Of a stretch of 64,000 bases of DNA, positions 42,228 through 54,567 are shown one piece after another (within the stretch, counting starts at the first letter, position 1; the number at the start of each line of letters is the position of its first letter). Source of the DNA: Acanthamoeba sp. SK_2022b (taxonomy: Eukaryota > Discosea > Longamoebia > Acanthamoebidae); assembly GCA_027943245.1 (NCBI GenBank), contig JANDJZ010000189.1:1-64000 (forward strand), written 5' to 3'. Below the pieces are notes generated by a model. That model did no database searches. It was given only the letters and a program-made list of their open reading frames with translations, and was not told the DNA's origin. The position numbers and the translations under genes are program-made.

Positions 42228-45200
42228 ATGTATGCAGCACGCCACCAGGACACGCCCCATCCGTTTAACCAGTTGAGGGCAACTGGCTTGCCGCAGGCCA
42301 CCCCCTACACCCCGGCAACGTTGGCCTCTATCAAGGAGTATGAATCGGTAAGCGCAATTGCATTTTCTTTGAATGTGGCCTCTTCCTCACACGATCATCC
42401 ACATGCGTGCAGACGATTAAAGACTTGCAGAATGAAAACTGGCAGCTCAAGCTCCGCATCTTTTACCTCACACAATCCGTTGAGAGATTCAAGCCCGAGG
42501 ATGGTTTCAACATTCAAGAGGTACGCCATTCCGCACCCGTCACTCGCACTTCTCCGAACTCACTTTTGCCGTCACAGAACATTGAGCAAAAGGTCACTAT
42601 CGAAAAGCTGCAACGCGACCTGGAGGAGAAGGACGCTCTTCTTCTTGAAGCGCGTGCAACCATCCAGCGATACGTTGAGGCACGTGAACCCTCTCGTTAG
42701 TCCTCTCCCGTTAAACAGTACTCACACCCTGTATCTACGTCCCGCTCCCCTCCAGACGGAAGCCAATATGCTCGACAACACCTTCTCCGACCTCAACAAC
42801 GAGGCCGATGCAGAGGAGAGTCTTCTAAATAAGAAAAGCAGCCATCAGGAGCAGCGCCAACTCGAAGACGAGAACGCCAGCTTGCGGTATTGGTTGCGCT
42901 TTCTCTCGTGTTGCTCGAAGCATGAGACTTACTTTCTTCTATCCTCTCTCCTTCTCTTCCCTCTTTGGTGCATAGGGAATATATCCAAGAGCAGACTAAT
43001 GATATGGAAGAGTTAGTGGCTCGCCTCGAGAGTACCGAAGGAAGGAACAAGGAGCTGCAATCAACCATGCAATCCGTGAGTGAACCACTCAGCCCTTGGC
43101 GCTCCATCACTGGTCACTGCAATCAAGTGATGCTCACTTGCTTTGCTGGACGTAACTGCAGAGCAAAGAGCTTGTGGCCGAACTCCAGCAGAAGATCCAG
43201 GCCCAGTCGAGCCAACTCTCCGACCCACAGACACCGCGCAAACAGGTAGAGAGTCCTCATCACACTCTGCGATCTTGCCAATACGTCAATTGACATGGGG
43301 GTGCGTAGGTGCTGCAGCAGAAGGTCGTCATACTGGAGCAGCAACTGTCTCAATACGACCAAGAGCTGCAGGAGCGCAACGCTGTCGCCGATGAAGTAGT
43401 ACGTACTCCCCCTTTTCTTTACACCCGCCACAGCCCTTTTCCTCACGCGTTGAGGTACAGGACAAGCAGATGCTCTCTGAGTACGAGGAGACAGTCAAGT
43501 TCTACGAGCAGAAGACGAAGGCGCTCGAGAGCGACAACGCCAATCTGTTGGCTGCGCTGCAACAGAAGGACAGCGAATCCGCCACGGCGCTTCTGGAACT
43601 CAAGGAAGAGCACCGCAAATCACAGGTAATCCTTGTTCCCCTTTGATCTGGTGGTGTCTGTCTTCTCGAGGGGAGAGGTCTTGACTTTTGAGCTCCAATC
43701 CGCAGGAACAGGCTAGGCAACTCGAAGAGCAGCTCGAAGCGATGCGTGATCAGACAAGGGCTGCCAAACAGACAAAGCACGCGCAGCGCCGGACCGAGGA
43801 GGAGAACCGGCTTCTCAAAGAGCAGCTCGAAGCCAACCTCAAGATGATGGACGATTATCTCAAGATGATGGAACAGATGGTACAGCACTACCCTGGTCTT
43901 GGGTTTTTTTGTTTTGTTTTTTTTGTTTTTTTTCCCTGTTTTTTCCAGGAGCACGCATCGGAGATGGAGATGGTTTACTCACCCGCGCGGCCGCCACCAG
44001 GGGGCAAAGTACAAAGGTCTTCAAACCGCAAACAAGGAGCTCATCGAAGAGAATCGGTCCCTGCGCGACCAGTTGGCAGTCGGAATGCCTGCACGCGATC
44101 GCAGCAACAGAGCAAACGCGCGTCCGGATTCCCCTCTCACTCCTACTCTGAGCCAGCAGTCACCGCTCTCGCACACGCTCTCGTTCTCCATAGTCCCGCC
44201 CGCTCAAGTCTCCCCTATCTTGCCGACGACCGCTCAGCACCGAAGCCTCGCGTCGAGAGAGGACAACCGGGGAGCCACGGGCGCAACCACCATGAAGCAA
44301 TCACGGCAGGAGGAAATGAAGGAACAAAGGGGCAGCCTCAACGCCAGTGGTTCGATGCACACGGGTGAGCACCGACGCAGTGACAGGCGACGACGAGGCA
44401 ACGGCGAGTACCACGGCGCATACCATGGCGACTACTCGAGCGACGAGGAGACGGAGGCTAGCAGACGAGACAAGCGCGACACGATGCGGAGGTCTTCAAA
44501 GGGAAGGAGGGAGAGGGAGAGGGAGAGGGAAGACAAATCCCGAGGCGGCGATTTCAGCCAGGAGGCCTGCCAGCAGCGCCGTAATGGAGGCAAACGACGG
44601 AGCTCCGCATCGGGCAAAACCAAAGAGGAGGCGGAGGCGATGGAAGAGGAGCTCGGCGATGCCGATGCCCTCATGCCCGCCGACGACTCGATGGAGGGGC
44701 TCCGGCAGCAGATCCGGGAGAGGGACGACTTCGTGTGTCTTGTCGCGTCGGCGCTCAAGGAGCTCCACAAGACCTGCGCGCAAGGGTCCACCCTCGACGG
44801 GGAGTGCCCATGGGGCAACGGCAGGTTCGAGTTCGATCTCAACAACCAGTTCGGTAGGTCGTCATCTACAACGGCGGGCCACGCGCGAGAGCACGCGAGG
44901 CCGTCATCGTCGTACGCCTTCTCGGTGCTCCCACCACCGCCCCGGTCGTCCTCGCTCGCGCTCCGAATCCGACTGCCTCCGTCGCCGCGCGACTTGGATC
45001 GACTGTCGGTCGCGCTGACCGAGCAGAAGCTGGTCATGGAGGAGGCATTTGTGCTCCTCATCTCGCTCATGCGAAAGAAGGACGTGGCGCACCAGACCGA
45101 GCGCGAACGCCTGCAGCAGGTGGTAAGCAAGTACAAGTACGAGATCAACTCGCTCAAGATGCAGCTCAAGCACTTCAAGGTCTTCTACCAACGAGGAAGT

Positions 45201-45867
45201 GGCGGCGGACGAGGCGGAGCGATGCCACGCACGCGCTCTGTGGAGGCGCTGCTGCAACGAGGCGACGAAAGCGACGAGGAGTACGACGACCATGGTGCCA
45301 GAGGGAGGTCGGGCATGTGGAAGACGAACGGAGACGACGAGAACGACGTGACGGCCATCTTCAACAGGCTCAAGTCGAAGCTGAGGAAGGAGAGGGCTGC
45401 CGATCATGACTTCCTGCAGCGGTCGCACGACAGCTTCGACGATGACACCAGCAACCAGGAGCTCCTATGGGCCCTGAAGGAAGTCCAGGTACACCATGCA
45501 CGCGCGTCTGCGATTTGCTGTTGTGGTGGGAGGCGGGTGGTGGGTGGTGCTGATGGCATTATTACCGCGGGCATGGTGCAGTCAACGGTCGAACGCCTGC
45601 AGGAGAGCAATCGGGTGCTCACGATGGAGCTGGAGGAGAAGCGAGGTCTCATCGAGAAGATCAACTCCCTGTACAAAAACATTCCGCAGCTGCTTCAGGT
45701 ACCACCAGAGTTGACGATTGCCCCCTCACCACCACATCCACCCAAGAAAAGCTCTGGTGCGGTGGTGCTGGCTCTTGCGTCTCACCAATTCCTTATTTCC
45801 GTTTTCCTTACAGTCGCCCACCTTGCCCTCCTTCAACCGCACGAGCGACTTCATGTTTCTCCCCTGA
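42228..45867 (+). CDS. CM1 (centrosomin motif 1) coiled-coil protein, probable gamma-tubulin-complex recruiter (about 908 aa, 12 exons)
   Basis: Blocks 42228-42347, 42413-42520, 42578-42673, 42756-42886, 42976-43075, 43162-43245, 43309-43398, 43461-43625, 43706-43879, about 44001-45488, 45582-45698 and 45814-45867 join in phase. Residues about 41-70 (TIKDLQNENWQLKLRIFYLT) match CM1 (Cnn_1N) of centrosomin, CDK5RAP2, Mto1 and Spc110, which activates and anchors gamma-tubulin complexes at the MTOC. The next 300 residues are coiled coil. The long exon 10 encodes a Ser/Arg-rich linker and further coiled coil (VMEEAFVLLISLMRKKDV, SKYKYEINSLKMQLKHF). The C-terminus ends SPTLPSFNRTSDFMFLP. Exon 10 may instead begin at 43,949 with a very short extra intron. 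No CM2 motif is seen. Confidence 0.85.
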
Positions 45868-45927
45868 ACCACCGCCGCCTGAGTCTGGTTGCCCATTTAA
45901 ATATACAGTATTGCTCTTGGCGAGCGT

Positions 45928-47664
45928 TTAATGTTTGCCGCGTTCGATGTCTTCGCCCGAGCTGCTGGAGGCGGAGCGGTCGTGCAGCCAGCACCGATCG
46001 TCATCGTCGATCTCTGGCGGGATGTCGTCGTCCTCGAACTGCAGCGTCTTCTTGGAGCGGTGGCCCTTCTTGGTTTTCTTTGTCGCGTTTTTGCTCATCT
46101 TGCGCCTCTGCTCTTGGCTCTTTTCATCTTCATAGACGGTATCGCCTACGCTGACGTTAGTGACGTCGGCTTCGTCCTCGTCCTCGTCGTCCTCTCCCTC
46201 GTTTTCGTCGCTCCAGCCTTCCTTTTCGTGGTGGTCGTGCTGACGTTGGTACTTGTGCCCGACGGCTGGCGAATCGCTGTGGTCAAAGATGTCGCCATTG
46301 TCGCTCTCGCTGAGCACTTCGATGTCGCTGGCGGCGTCGTTTTCGTCAAGCAGGATGTCCGTAGGCAGCGTGACGGCTGTATCGATCGACTCGGGCAAAT
46401 TCCTGGACGCAGGCGTCGCTCCACTCACATCAATCACGGCCACGGCAGGCTTCACACGCACGCACACGCACACGCACACACGCACCTGTGCTTGCCCAGG
46501 ATCATGACCAGCGCGATGATGAACTTGGATCCACCAGACCACGCGCCGAGGAAGGAATAGGCCGCCGAGCCATACCCGAGAGACAGTCCCACCGTGCCTG
46601 TCAGGTGTCACACCGCGTGTAAGCCAGCACTGGCAGACGGGGGAGCCGCTGGGGGAGGAGGCGCTGTTGCTCGCGGACCATAGGCAGAGACGACTTCGAA
46701 GATGACCTTGAAGAGGGTGTAGTTGGGGTCGACGACCAGCGGGATCTCCTCGATCATGCTGATGAACAGGATGGCGAGAAAGACGAACACGAAGTGCTTC
46801 ACGAATATGTTCTGGGCCTGCGAACCGACCGTGTTGGTCGTTTGCGTGGTGCGACCCGCTGCATACGGCATCGCCCATACCCGCACGCACGATGGTCTCT
46901 TGTTAAAGTGCGTCCTGACGCAGGCAGCGCGAGAGAAACACACGCACACGCACACGCGCATAGAAAGAGAGAGAGAGAGAGAGAGAGGGCCAACGTACAG
47001 GCTTCGATGCTGTCATTGTTGTTCTTGCCCGTATAGCGCACGGTGATGGCGACCGGCGATGCGGCGATATACATCATTCCTAATCACACACGCGCACCAA
47101 GCCCGTTGTTCGGTCTCGAGTTGCCTCCGCGCGCTTGTGCGAGCGTGGGCGCGTACCGGTGTACAGCCAGAGGACGGCCGCAGAGAGCTTGGTGATATCG
47201 ATCGAGTTGAAGCCTGCTGTGCGGATTGAGATCGTCTGTCAGCCACGGACCAGACCATGGAAATGGCCGGGGGGGAAGAGTTGGGATGTGAGACCGAGAC
47301 GGCGCATATGCACAATGGCAGCGGTTGCGTGACGAGTCGGTGTTACCTGAAAGTACATGTTGAGCAGCTTGTAGCCCGGGTTGAGCTGCAGATAGGCCGC
47401 GTTGTCCCAGTCCAACACCTGAGCTCGCGCGTCGCGCGTCACTCAATCAGCAGGCGGGTGGCGGGGTGGTGGGCGGCGCCGTACGAGTTCAAAGATGAAT
47501 TCGACAGAGTTAAGGAACACCAGCACCACGAGCAGCCACCTCGTCTCGGCGGCGGGGAACAGGTGGGTGAAGCAGCGACGCGGGTGGTCCAGCATGTACC
47601 GGTACACGTGACGATACCGCCTGCCGTCCGTGAGGCACACACGGGCAGAGAGTAGGTGAGAGCA

Positions 47665-47750
<86 letters not shown>

Positions 47751-48312
47751 CACGCGAGCAGCGAGGCATGCGGTGGACGCGCACTTGAGGAAGGGCATGC
47801 GCCAGAGCGTGTAGATGATCAGCCGCATCAGCAAAGGGAATCCCGTGGTGCCTGCGCGCCTGTTCGCGTGAGTATGAGGGCGAGACGAGACAAGCGGGCC
47901 ATGGGCGAAAGAGAAGATAGGAGGGGCATCGTGCCGGCCAAGATGAGGATGGACATTATGATGAGCGGCAGCGGGTAGGTCTGCCACTGGACCATGCCGT
48001 CTGCAAACGTCGAGTAGCCGCAGTTGCCAAACGCCGACAGCGTATGGAAGAGGCTCCACCTTACGTGCATAAACACAACGAGAGAGCCAATCCCCACCGT
48101 AAGTTAGCGCATGGCCAAGGGGGGGGGGGTAGCGAGAGCGCAGAGGCGCTCACCAGGCTGCATTGTTGTTGTTGTTGTCGATGACGCCGTTGGCGTCCGA
48201 GGCACCAGCCATGTAGGAGCCCATGATGATCCATCCCAGGCCCACGAAGACGCAGTAGTAGGTCGGCACGATGATCACCAGCTGCCACAGCGCGTAGTAC
48301 TCGTCTGTGTGC

Positions 48313-48352
<40 letters not shown>

Positions 48353-49928
48353 GCACGCCAAACGTGAACTCGCAGTTTGCGTGCGTGCGTGCTGTGTGTG
48401 AGTGTGTTTGAGTGTGGTTACCGCTTCGGTTTAGCGCCTTGTTCTCTTTGAAGTAGCGGTGAAAGTGCCAGAGGCGGGTGACGACCGGCGCGATGGTGAT
48501 GAGCACGCCATTGCCCAGCACCATCACCACGGCCAGGATCACCTGCCCGAGTCGACTGAACACCGAGAAGTTGGTTGGGAGCAATCTGTGTACGTGTGCG
48601 TGTGAGTGAGGGAGGCAGAGACCCGACACCCGTGTGAGGGTGAACGAGACGCGTGTTGTACCCCGTTTGTGTGCTGGTCGAGACGGCATGGACGAACGCG
48701 TCGAGGTAGCTTATCTCGCTCGACAGCCCCAGCTGCGACAGGTAGATGGCCAGCCCGCCTTGGAAACGACGTACGTAAATTAGAATAACTATATTAAATA
48801 TAAATAAACTAAGCTAAAATAAAATAAAATAAAGGAGGTGGTACCAAAGACCGAGAGGAACCAGACGTAGAGGAGGTGCAGACGAAAGTAGTTGAGGGGT
48901 GGCCACAGGAAGTTGAGCACGGCCTCGTAGAAGAAGACGTAGAGCGGCACCACCTCCTGCTCCTCCCGACTTGCCTTGGACTTGTAGAGCGGATTGTGGG
49001 CGCTGTGCCAGGTGGTGGCCTTCTTCTTCCGCTGGCGGAGCCCCTTGTTTGAGCTGACGCTGCGGTCGCTCTCGCTCGGCGTCAGCGGCGGCCGGTCCAG
49101 GCTCGGACGCTTTGTTGTCACGGGCTCCCCGTGGTCGTCGTCGTCGTCGTCGTCCCTGGCCACCGCGTCGTCGCCCTCGCTCACGTCGTCTCGTTCGTGT
49201 CGCTCCCTTCGACTTTTCCGTTCTGCCAATGCGCGACCAACGACACGACGGCACGTGTCAGGTGTAAGCAGTCCTGAAAGCGATCAACAAGGGTGCGCAG
49301 GGAGAGACCTGTACCTCGGTGGTGGTGCCGGTGCCGGTGCCGATGTCGGCGGTGACGATGGCGGCGGTTTCGCTCGGCCTCAGTCTCGGAGGTCGGGCCC
49401 ACGTCGCTGGCAAACGTCACTGCACGATCGGAAAACGTCGCCACACTCAACAACTCAGCAGTGGCAAACGAGGCATAGATGTAGCGAGAAGATTTAGGGC
49501 CACTTTCATAAGAAAATTTATATTTTATTTATTTCGAATTTTTGTTTTGTTCCGAAAAAAAAATCAATTATTAATGTACCTTTGGGACGAACGCGGGAGG
49601 GTCCACGCTCGTTCTCAGCCGAACGGAAGAGGGTGCGCATGACCCATGCCTGCGAGCCATGGAGGCTCTGTTGCTGGCCTGCGCGTGGCGAGCCAGGCAC
49701 AGCCTCGTCGCCCGAAACGACTCCCTTTCCGCTACTGCTCCTCTTTCTGCGGGGCGCGGGCCTCTTCACTCCTTCGCCCTGGGCCTCGGTGTCTGACTTG
49801 GATCTGGAATTCCGATTCTCATCTTCGTTTTGAGAACGCATGGAACTGAGCTGTGCCATCTCGAATGATGTTGTGCCATCGAAAGATACGCGCGACGAAG
49901 GCGAGGATAGCGACCCTTCCTTCTCCAT
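45928..49928 (-). CDS. TRK/HKT-type potassium transporter (about 854 aa, 15 exons)
   Basis: Blocks 49928-49580, 49419-49315, 49222-48845, 48758-48662, 48585-48422, 48304-48154, 48059-47935, 47851-47785, 47620-47485, 47418-47334, 47216-47157, 47079-46999, 46858-46679, 46597-46486 and 46402-45928 join in phase. The four pore loops each keep the filter glycine: STSTQTG, SAFGNCGYST, GFNSID and AYGTVGLSLG. MMYIAASPVAI is the fungal TRK signature. N-terminal about 200 residues are Ser/Arg/His-rich and acidic; the C-terminal 150 residues are strongly acidic then Lys-rich (KKTKKGHRSKKTL). Expected: K+ (or Na+) uptake at the plasma membrane. Intron 7 has no GT donor in the required phase (see findings). 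Intron 10 is the least certain. Confidence 0.9.
47667..47748. repeat. (AC)n microsatellite in TRK intron
   Basis: About 40 AC units with one interruption, inside an intron of the TRK gene. On the coding strand it is a GT tract. Confidence 0.97.
48307..48351. repeat. (CAA)n microsatellite in TRK intron
   Basis: About 15 CAA units, reading as TTG/GTT on the coding strand. It lies between exons 5 and 6, just upstream of the exon 6 acceptor, so it doubles as a T-rich tract. Confidence 0.97.
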
Positions 49929-50126
49929 CCTGGCACGTTCAGTCCGGCACCGTTTGTGTTGTGCGAAGCATTGGATTGGCAACGTCGTTTTTTGTGTAAA
50001 CAGAGAGGAAGCCAGGGTGCCGGCCTGCCGTTTCCCCACGAAGCTGCCCAATCGTCTTCCAACGGAAACTGTCTGATTTTCCCGATTGATAATCAAATAT
50101 TTTCTTTCTTGCTTTTCTAGACAAGC
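49929..50126. promoter_or_regulatory. divergent promoter between TRK and the GT-B-like gene
   Basis: 198 bp between start codons. A TTTCTTTCTTGCTTTTCTAG tract just before the plus-strand ATG looks like a 3' splice site, suggesting a 5'-UTR intron. Confidence 0.5.
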
Positions 50127-52020
50127 ATGAGCCAGGCGGTGGCTTACTTCGTCAGCGACCACGGCTTCGGTCACGCAGCACGCTCACGTACGCGACGCGT
50201 CCCTCTTTACCTGGTCCGCGCTCTCTCATGGGTGCGCGGACGGCATAGTGGCGCTGCTGGCGGAGCTGCTGCGGCGTGGGGTTCCGGTGGTGGTCGTCTC
50301 CAAGGTGCCCCGCTGGTTCTTTGAGGAGAGCCTCAAGGATAGCTTCGACCATATCTCCACGCAGGCACCGCGCTTCCACGCCAAACGTGTGGTCTGTCGG
50401 GGTGGTCTCCTCATCGCGTGTGCCAGGTGGACGTAGGGGTTCATCAAAAGACGAGCGTAGAGATCGACTACGAGACCACGCTTGACCGCCTTGAACAGCA
50501 CTGGGGCGGCATCGACCAAAAGGCAAGTGCATCTCGTAGTCGTGGTCTTCCTCCTTGCGCAGGTGGAGTGTAGGTCTCACGACTTGCAGGTCGACTTCCT
50601 CGTAGGTGAGCTAGGGGAATGGTTCGCCAAAGTAGGCCGTACCGCCTCACTCCACCGGGTTGTGTTCGACATCAGCGCTCTCGCTCCGCTCGTTGCTGAG
50701 AAGCTGGGTGTGGCTTCGGTTGGCATCTCCAACTTCACTTGGTGCGAGCTGCCATCTGTTGCTGCGCACGCGCGCACCAACGCAGCGTGCTTGCGTTCCT
50801 GCTTGGCAATCACTCACACCGTTGACAGGGATTGGATCTACGAACCGTTTGTGGAGAAGCTGCCACGCTTTCAGACCTACATCGACTTGCACAGGCGGGC
50901 CTATGCCAAGGTCCCTCCTCTCCGCGCTCCCTGTCTCCGTCGTGCGACCGCCCAACGCCCACTGTTGTTGTGGCGATCGCCGACAATATCCAGACCTCGC
51001 TCTTGTTGAACCTGGTCTACAGCGAGATTAGGGATCTCGGCTGCCCGTCGTACGAGATCCCGTGGCTGGTGAGGAGTGCCACCTTGAGCAAAGAATCGGT
51101 GCGCAGCTCGCTGGGCTTGAGTACGTGTCCTCCACGTCGATCTGTCCGTCTGTTGCCGTCGGTCTCACTGCCTGCATCACCCAAACTGACACCAGGCCAA
51201 ACCCAGCGCTACTGTCTGTACTCCTTTGGCGGCCACACCTTTCCGCTGGACAAGGTGCAGGAATGGCAGGTAGGGTCTCCTCTCTCCTCACTCACGAACA
51301 CACCCAACCTCAAGTCGGGCCGCGAAACGCTCATCGAGGAGAGCAGGTGCCGCAGGGGTGGTCCGTGGTCCTGGTCAACAAGGGCATACTGGCCGATCAC
51401 AACACCGGAGCGGTGGAAAAGGCCGGCAAGGAGGGCGTGGTCTTCCTGTCGCAGGCCCTGCTCGACAGCCACAAGATTCACTACGTGGACTTGCTGGCCG
51501 CCATGGTACTACCACTTTGCCAACGTTCAAAACGGCGCTGTCCGTAGTCTCCTCTTACCACTCTCTCTCTCTCTCTCTCTCGTCCCATAAACAATGCAGG
51601 ACTTGGTGGTCTGCAAGACGGGCTACGGTATCGTCAGTGAGTGCATACGACATGGCATCAGGTTGGTGCTCCTCAGCTCAGGAGACTCGGCTCATTTTGG
51701 CTTACCATGCCATTCCTTTCGCCAGTGTGCTGTATACGGACAGACCCGGATTCATCGAGCACGAGTCCATGGCCAGGGCCTTCCAGGAGAACGTCAGCTG
51801 CGATGTCGTTTCCCTTGACGAGGTCCGCCGTCAGCGTGTCCCTGTGTGGTTGTGGCCAAATCTGATGATCGCGACTAATGGGGTGGAGAGCCAGGTCTTG
51901 GAGGCGTCTCCCTCTCTTTGGACCAAGGCGGATCAGGTGGTGCCTAATGCCAAGCGGAGCCGTCATCCGTTCAACGGCGCCGAGCGTGCAGCCGACCTCA
52001 TCCTAAGCACCAGCTGGTGA
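50127..52020 (+). CDS. GT-B glycosyltransferase-like protein, related to the N-terminal half of L-arabinokinase (424 aa, 10 exons)
   Basis: Blocks 50127-50187, 50249-50388, 50427-50522, 50563-50741, 50829-50910, 50994-51120, 51196-51269, 51347-51505, 51600-51661 and 51726-52020 join in phase. Start YFVSDHGFGHAAR is the GT-B opening loop. Then LLAELLRRGVPVVVVSKVPR, VGVASVGISNFTW-type strands, YCLYSFGGHTFPLDKVQEW, WSVVLVNKGILADHN, VCKTGYGIVSECIRHGI and YTDRPGFIEHESMA are features of MurG/arabinokinase N-terminal folds. There is no GHMP kinase domain, so this is the sugar-nucleotide-binding half alone. The reaction is unknown. Intron 3 is a 40-nt GC-AG intron (AAG|GCAAGT). The last exon may hide another intron. 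Confidence 0.8.
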
Positions 52021-52186
52021 AGGAGTATCTTAGCAAGGAGGGGGTCACGAACACTTCTCAGTACTGATTCTGCGAAGGCACGCATTTATTCCTCGTGTTA
52101 AAAGCGGAATAAAAGGTGCCGAACTGCAAGCGAGTTAAAGAAGAACACAAGCCCAGCACAAACCAAGACTTTTGCCCCTATCTGAT

Positions 52187-54495
52187 ATGGAGCCAGTGCC
52201 AGACGCTTTGGTGGAAAAGGAGGAGAAGGAAGAGCAGGAGTGGAATTCAGTCACGTCAGAAGCAATGGCAGAAGAGGATGAGCGTGTGCGCGGCTCCTTC
52301 CTGGGACTCGCCTGGGGCGACGTGTTTGGGTGCCCCGTCGAAGGCTGGCGCTCAGGAGCCATCCAGCAGGTTAGCAACCAAACAACACGTTTTCCAGCAT
52401 TGCCTTTCTTTTTCTTTATCCTTTTATATATTCTCCACCAATAATCATTCTGAACTGAACTTTATTTTTTGTTTAACAAAATAAAAAATTGGAATATTTA
52501 TTTATCAGGTGTATGGAGACTACGAGAAGCTGCCTACGGAGCACAAGGTGGCCGTCATCGCCGGGCTGGGCAGGGGCTACATCCGCAAGTTGAGGCCCAT
52601 CGGTACCATGGGCTCACCCTCCCCTGACCTCGCCAGCGGGCCAGTCCCTTACACCCAGCGTCTGCCGGCAGGGCTGTATTCGGACGACACGCAGCAGTGC
52701 ATGGTGATGATCCAGTGCTGTCTCTTCGGCAAGGACCAGCCTAATGCGGACGAGTGCGAAAGCGAGAGCGACGAAGAGGGCACCGGTGGGGAGGCTTCGG
52801 CTGCAGGCGACAGCGAGATTGCGTCCACGGCCACTGCCACGTCCACGTCATTAAATGCGGCCGATGAGGAGGTGCCCCTCAAACCTCTGCCCAGGGGGAT
52901 GGGCCGAGTGCGGAACGGGCCCGGGCCCGAGGTGCGGGTGGAGTGGAACGTACGCCGATGGGGTCGCACGCTGGGTCTCATGTTCCGACGTGACGCCCTG
53001 CGCGACTACGGACGCAACTTCAAGGAGGCCGTGGCCAAGCTCAACCACAATATCCCGCCCCAACAGAGCGGGAGCAAGTCCGAGGGCATGGGCGCCGCCA
53101 TGCGCATCGGTAACTCCCTGATTCTCTGGGCCTCGCTCGATTACTGCGTCGCGGCGGTTGGTGTGACTGACTTGGGGGGGCTGCAGGAGCGCTGGGAGCA
53201 CTGTTCCGGCATGACCCGGAGACGCTTGCGGCGTGTTCGTGGGAGTCGAGCCTGACCACCCATGCCACGCTTCCAGCGGCGGCCATGGCCTACGCTGTGG
53301 CCTATGCTGTGGCATGTTTGATCAGGGTAGCCACCCACCTCCGTGCAAGTCGCGCTGCTGCTGCGTGGCCACTCGGACCACAGTTATCGTGGCGCTCACC
53401 GTTACATGTCCCGCGCTGATAGGGGCACAGTGCGGCGGAGGTGCGGGACAGACTGCCGGGTGCGGTGGCCGCACGCGAGAAGCAATGGCTGCTTGATCAG
53501 GGCAAGTGGGAGATTTGGGCGTCCACGGACAACTGCCACCTGATATCTCACTGCCTCCGCACGGTCTTCACCGAATGCGACCTGACCGACAGGCCAGGTG
53601 CCCCAGTCCTATCTCCGCTTTACTTCAGATCAAAGCCACAGCCACTCCTGACCCGCGCGCCTTGCGACACGGCAGGCCTGCGTCAGTTTCTGTCGGAGAA
53701 CGCGAAGCCGCACCTGGCTGAGGGCTTTGTGAAGGCCCACCCCAACCAAGGCCACGTGCTGCTGGGGGGCGCCCATGGCCTGAGCATGGCGCTTCTCCCC
53801 GACATCGAGCCGCAGGAAATTCTGAGGGTTCATCACCACCCACGTTTTTCTCAACGCTGGAATAAGAGTGCCAATACTATTTTTATCTGTTTTAAAAGGA
53901 GATCATCGTGCTTGGCTATGACACGGACACCGTGGCCGCCATTTGGTACGTAACGACAATTAATGATGTGTGGTCACCTTGGCCTGGTCAACTTATCTGC
54001 GCACAGTGGAAGTGTTTTGGGTGCTCGATTCGGTGTCGGCTGGATCCCACTGGATCGCCTGCTGGAACGCGACCGTCTGCAGGCCTACGCTGATGCCCTC
54101 GTCACCGGTACATACCATGCGGCATGAGGAGCTCGCGCTCGCTTACACAAAGGGAGAGAGAAGAGAGTGATTGATTTGACCTTCTGTTGCTCGCCCGCAC
54201 AGCTGGCAGGGAGCAGGACAAGCGACGGCCGCACGAGCTCGAGACGCTCGAGGAGCTGATCGAGAAGGAGGTCAAGCTCACGGCCTGGGGCAAGAGTGTG
54301 AAGCATCGGAATGGCCTGGGCAGGGCCTGCGGCGCAGCTCCGCAGCGCGGCTGCCCTGCAGGCGGCCTCAAGGACAACACGGCGGGGGAAAACGAAGAAG
54401 GCGAGGACGGCATACAAAGAGGAAAGTGGGACAAGAAGGGGAAGCGCAAGGGCAACAAAGGCAAGAACAAGGGACGACGAGGCGACCACTACTAA
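52187..54495 (+). CDS. ADP-ribosylglycohydrolase family protein
   Basis: Resolved blocks: 52187-52369, 52509-53109, 53187-53326, from 53423, then a block through about 53,938 and 54,0xx, and 54203-54495. Motifs in order: GSFLGLAWGDVFGCPVEGW, LYSDDTQQCMVM (metal-site SDDTQ), KSEGMGAAMRIG, and late LGYDTDTVAAI followed by GSVLGARFGVGWIPL. These are the di-Mg2+ sites and closing helix of ARH/DraG hydrolases, which remove ADP-ribose from proteins or small molecules. Between them is an unconserved acidic insert (residues about 140-190, SESDEEGTGGEAS...). The C-terminus is a lysine-rich tail (KWDKKGKRKGNKGKNKG). The splicing of the region 53,423-54,000 is not fully resolved. Start: first ATG in frame, about 15 codons before the first strand. 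Confidence 0.88.
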
Positions 54496-54567
54496 TAGTA
54501 GCTTTATCTCAGCGACATAAAGCACATGCTCGCGTAAGCCGTATCAAGACTCGTGGCCTTGCCAAGC

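Noticed and set aside
43949..44000. 28-nt mini-intron in the CM1 gene
   Set aside because: Joining the donor at 43,880 directly to the acceptor at 44,000 keeps the frame without an ultra-short intron; left as an alternative only because a strong T-rich tract precedes 43,949.
43899..46154. 751-codon frame taken as one continuous exon
   Set aside because: Its start and end run through introns; the 3' part beyond 45,489 is interrupted by two in-phase introns that restore a better C-terminus (STVERLQESNRVLTMELEE and the SPTLPSF tail).
47670..47750. long poly-Val/Cys or poly-His/Thr frames over the AC and GGT repeats
   Set aside because: They are translations of intronic microsatellites and lack any flanking conserved sequence.
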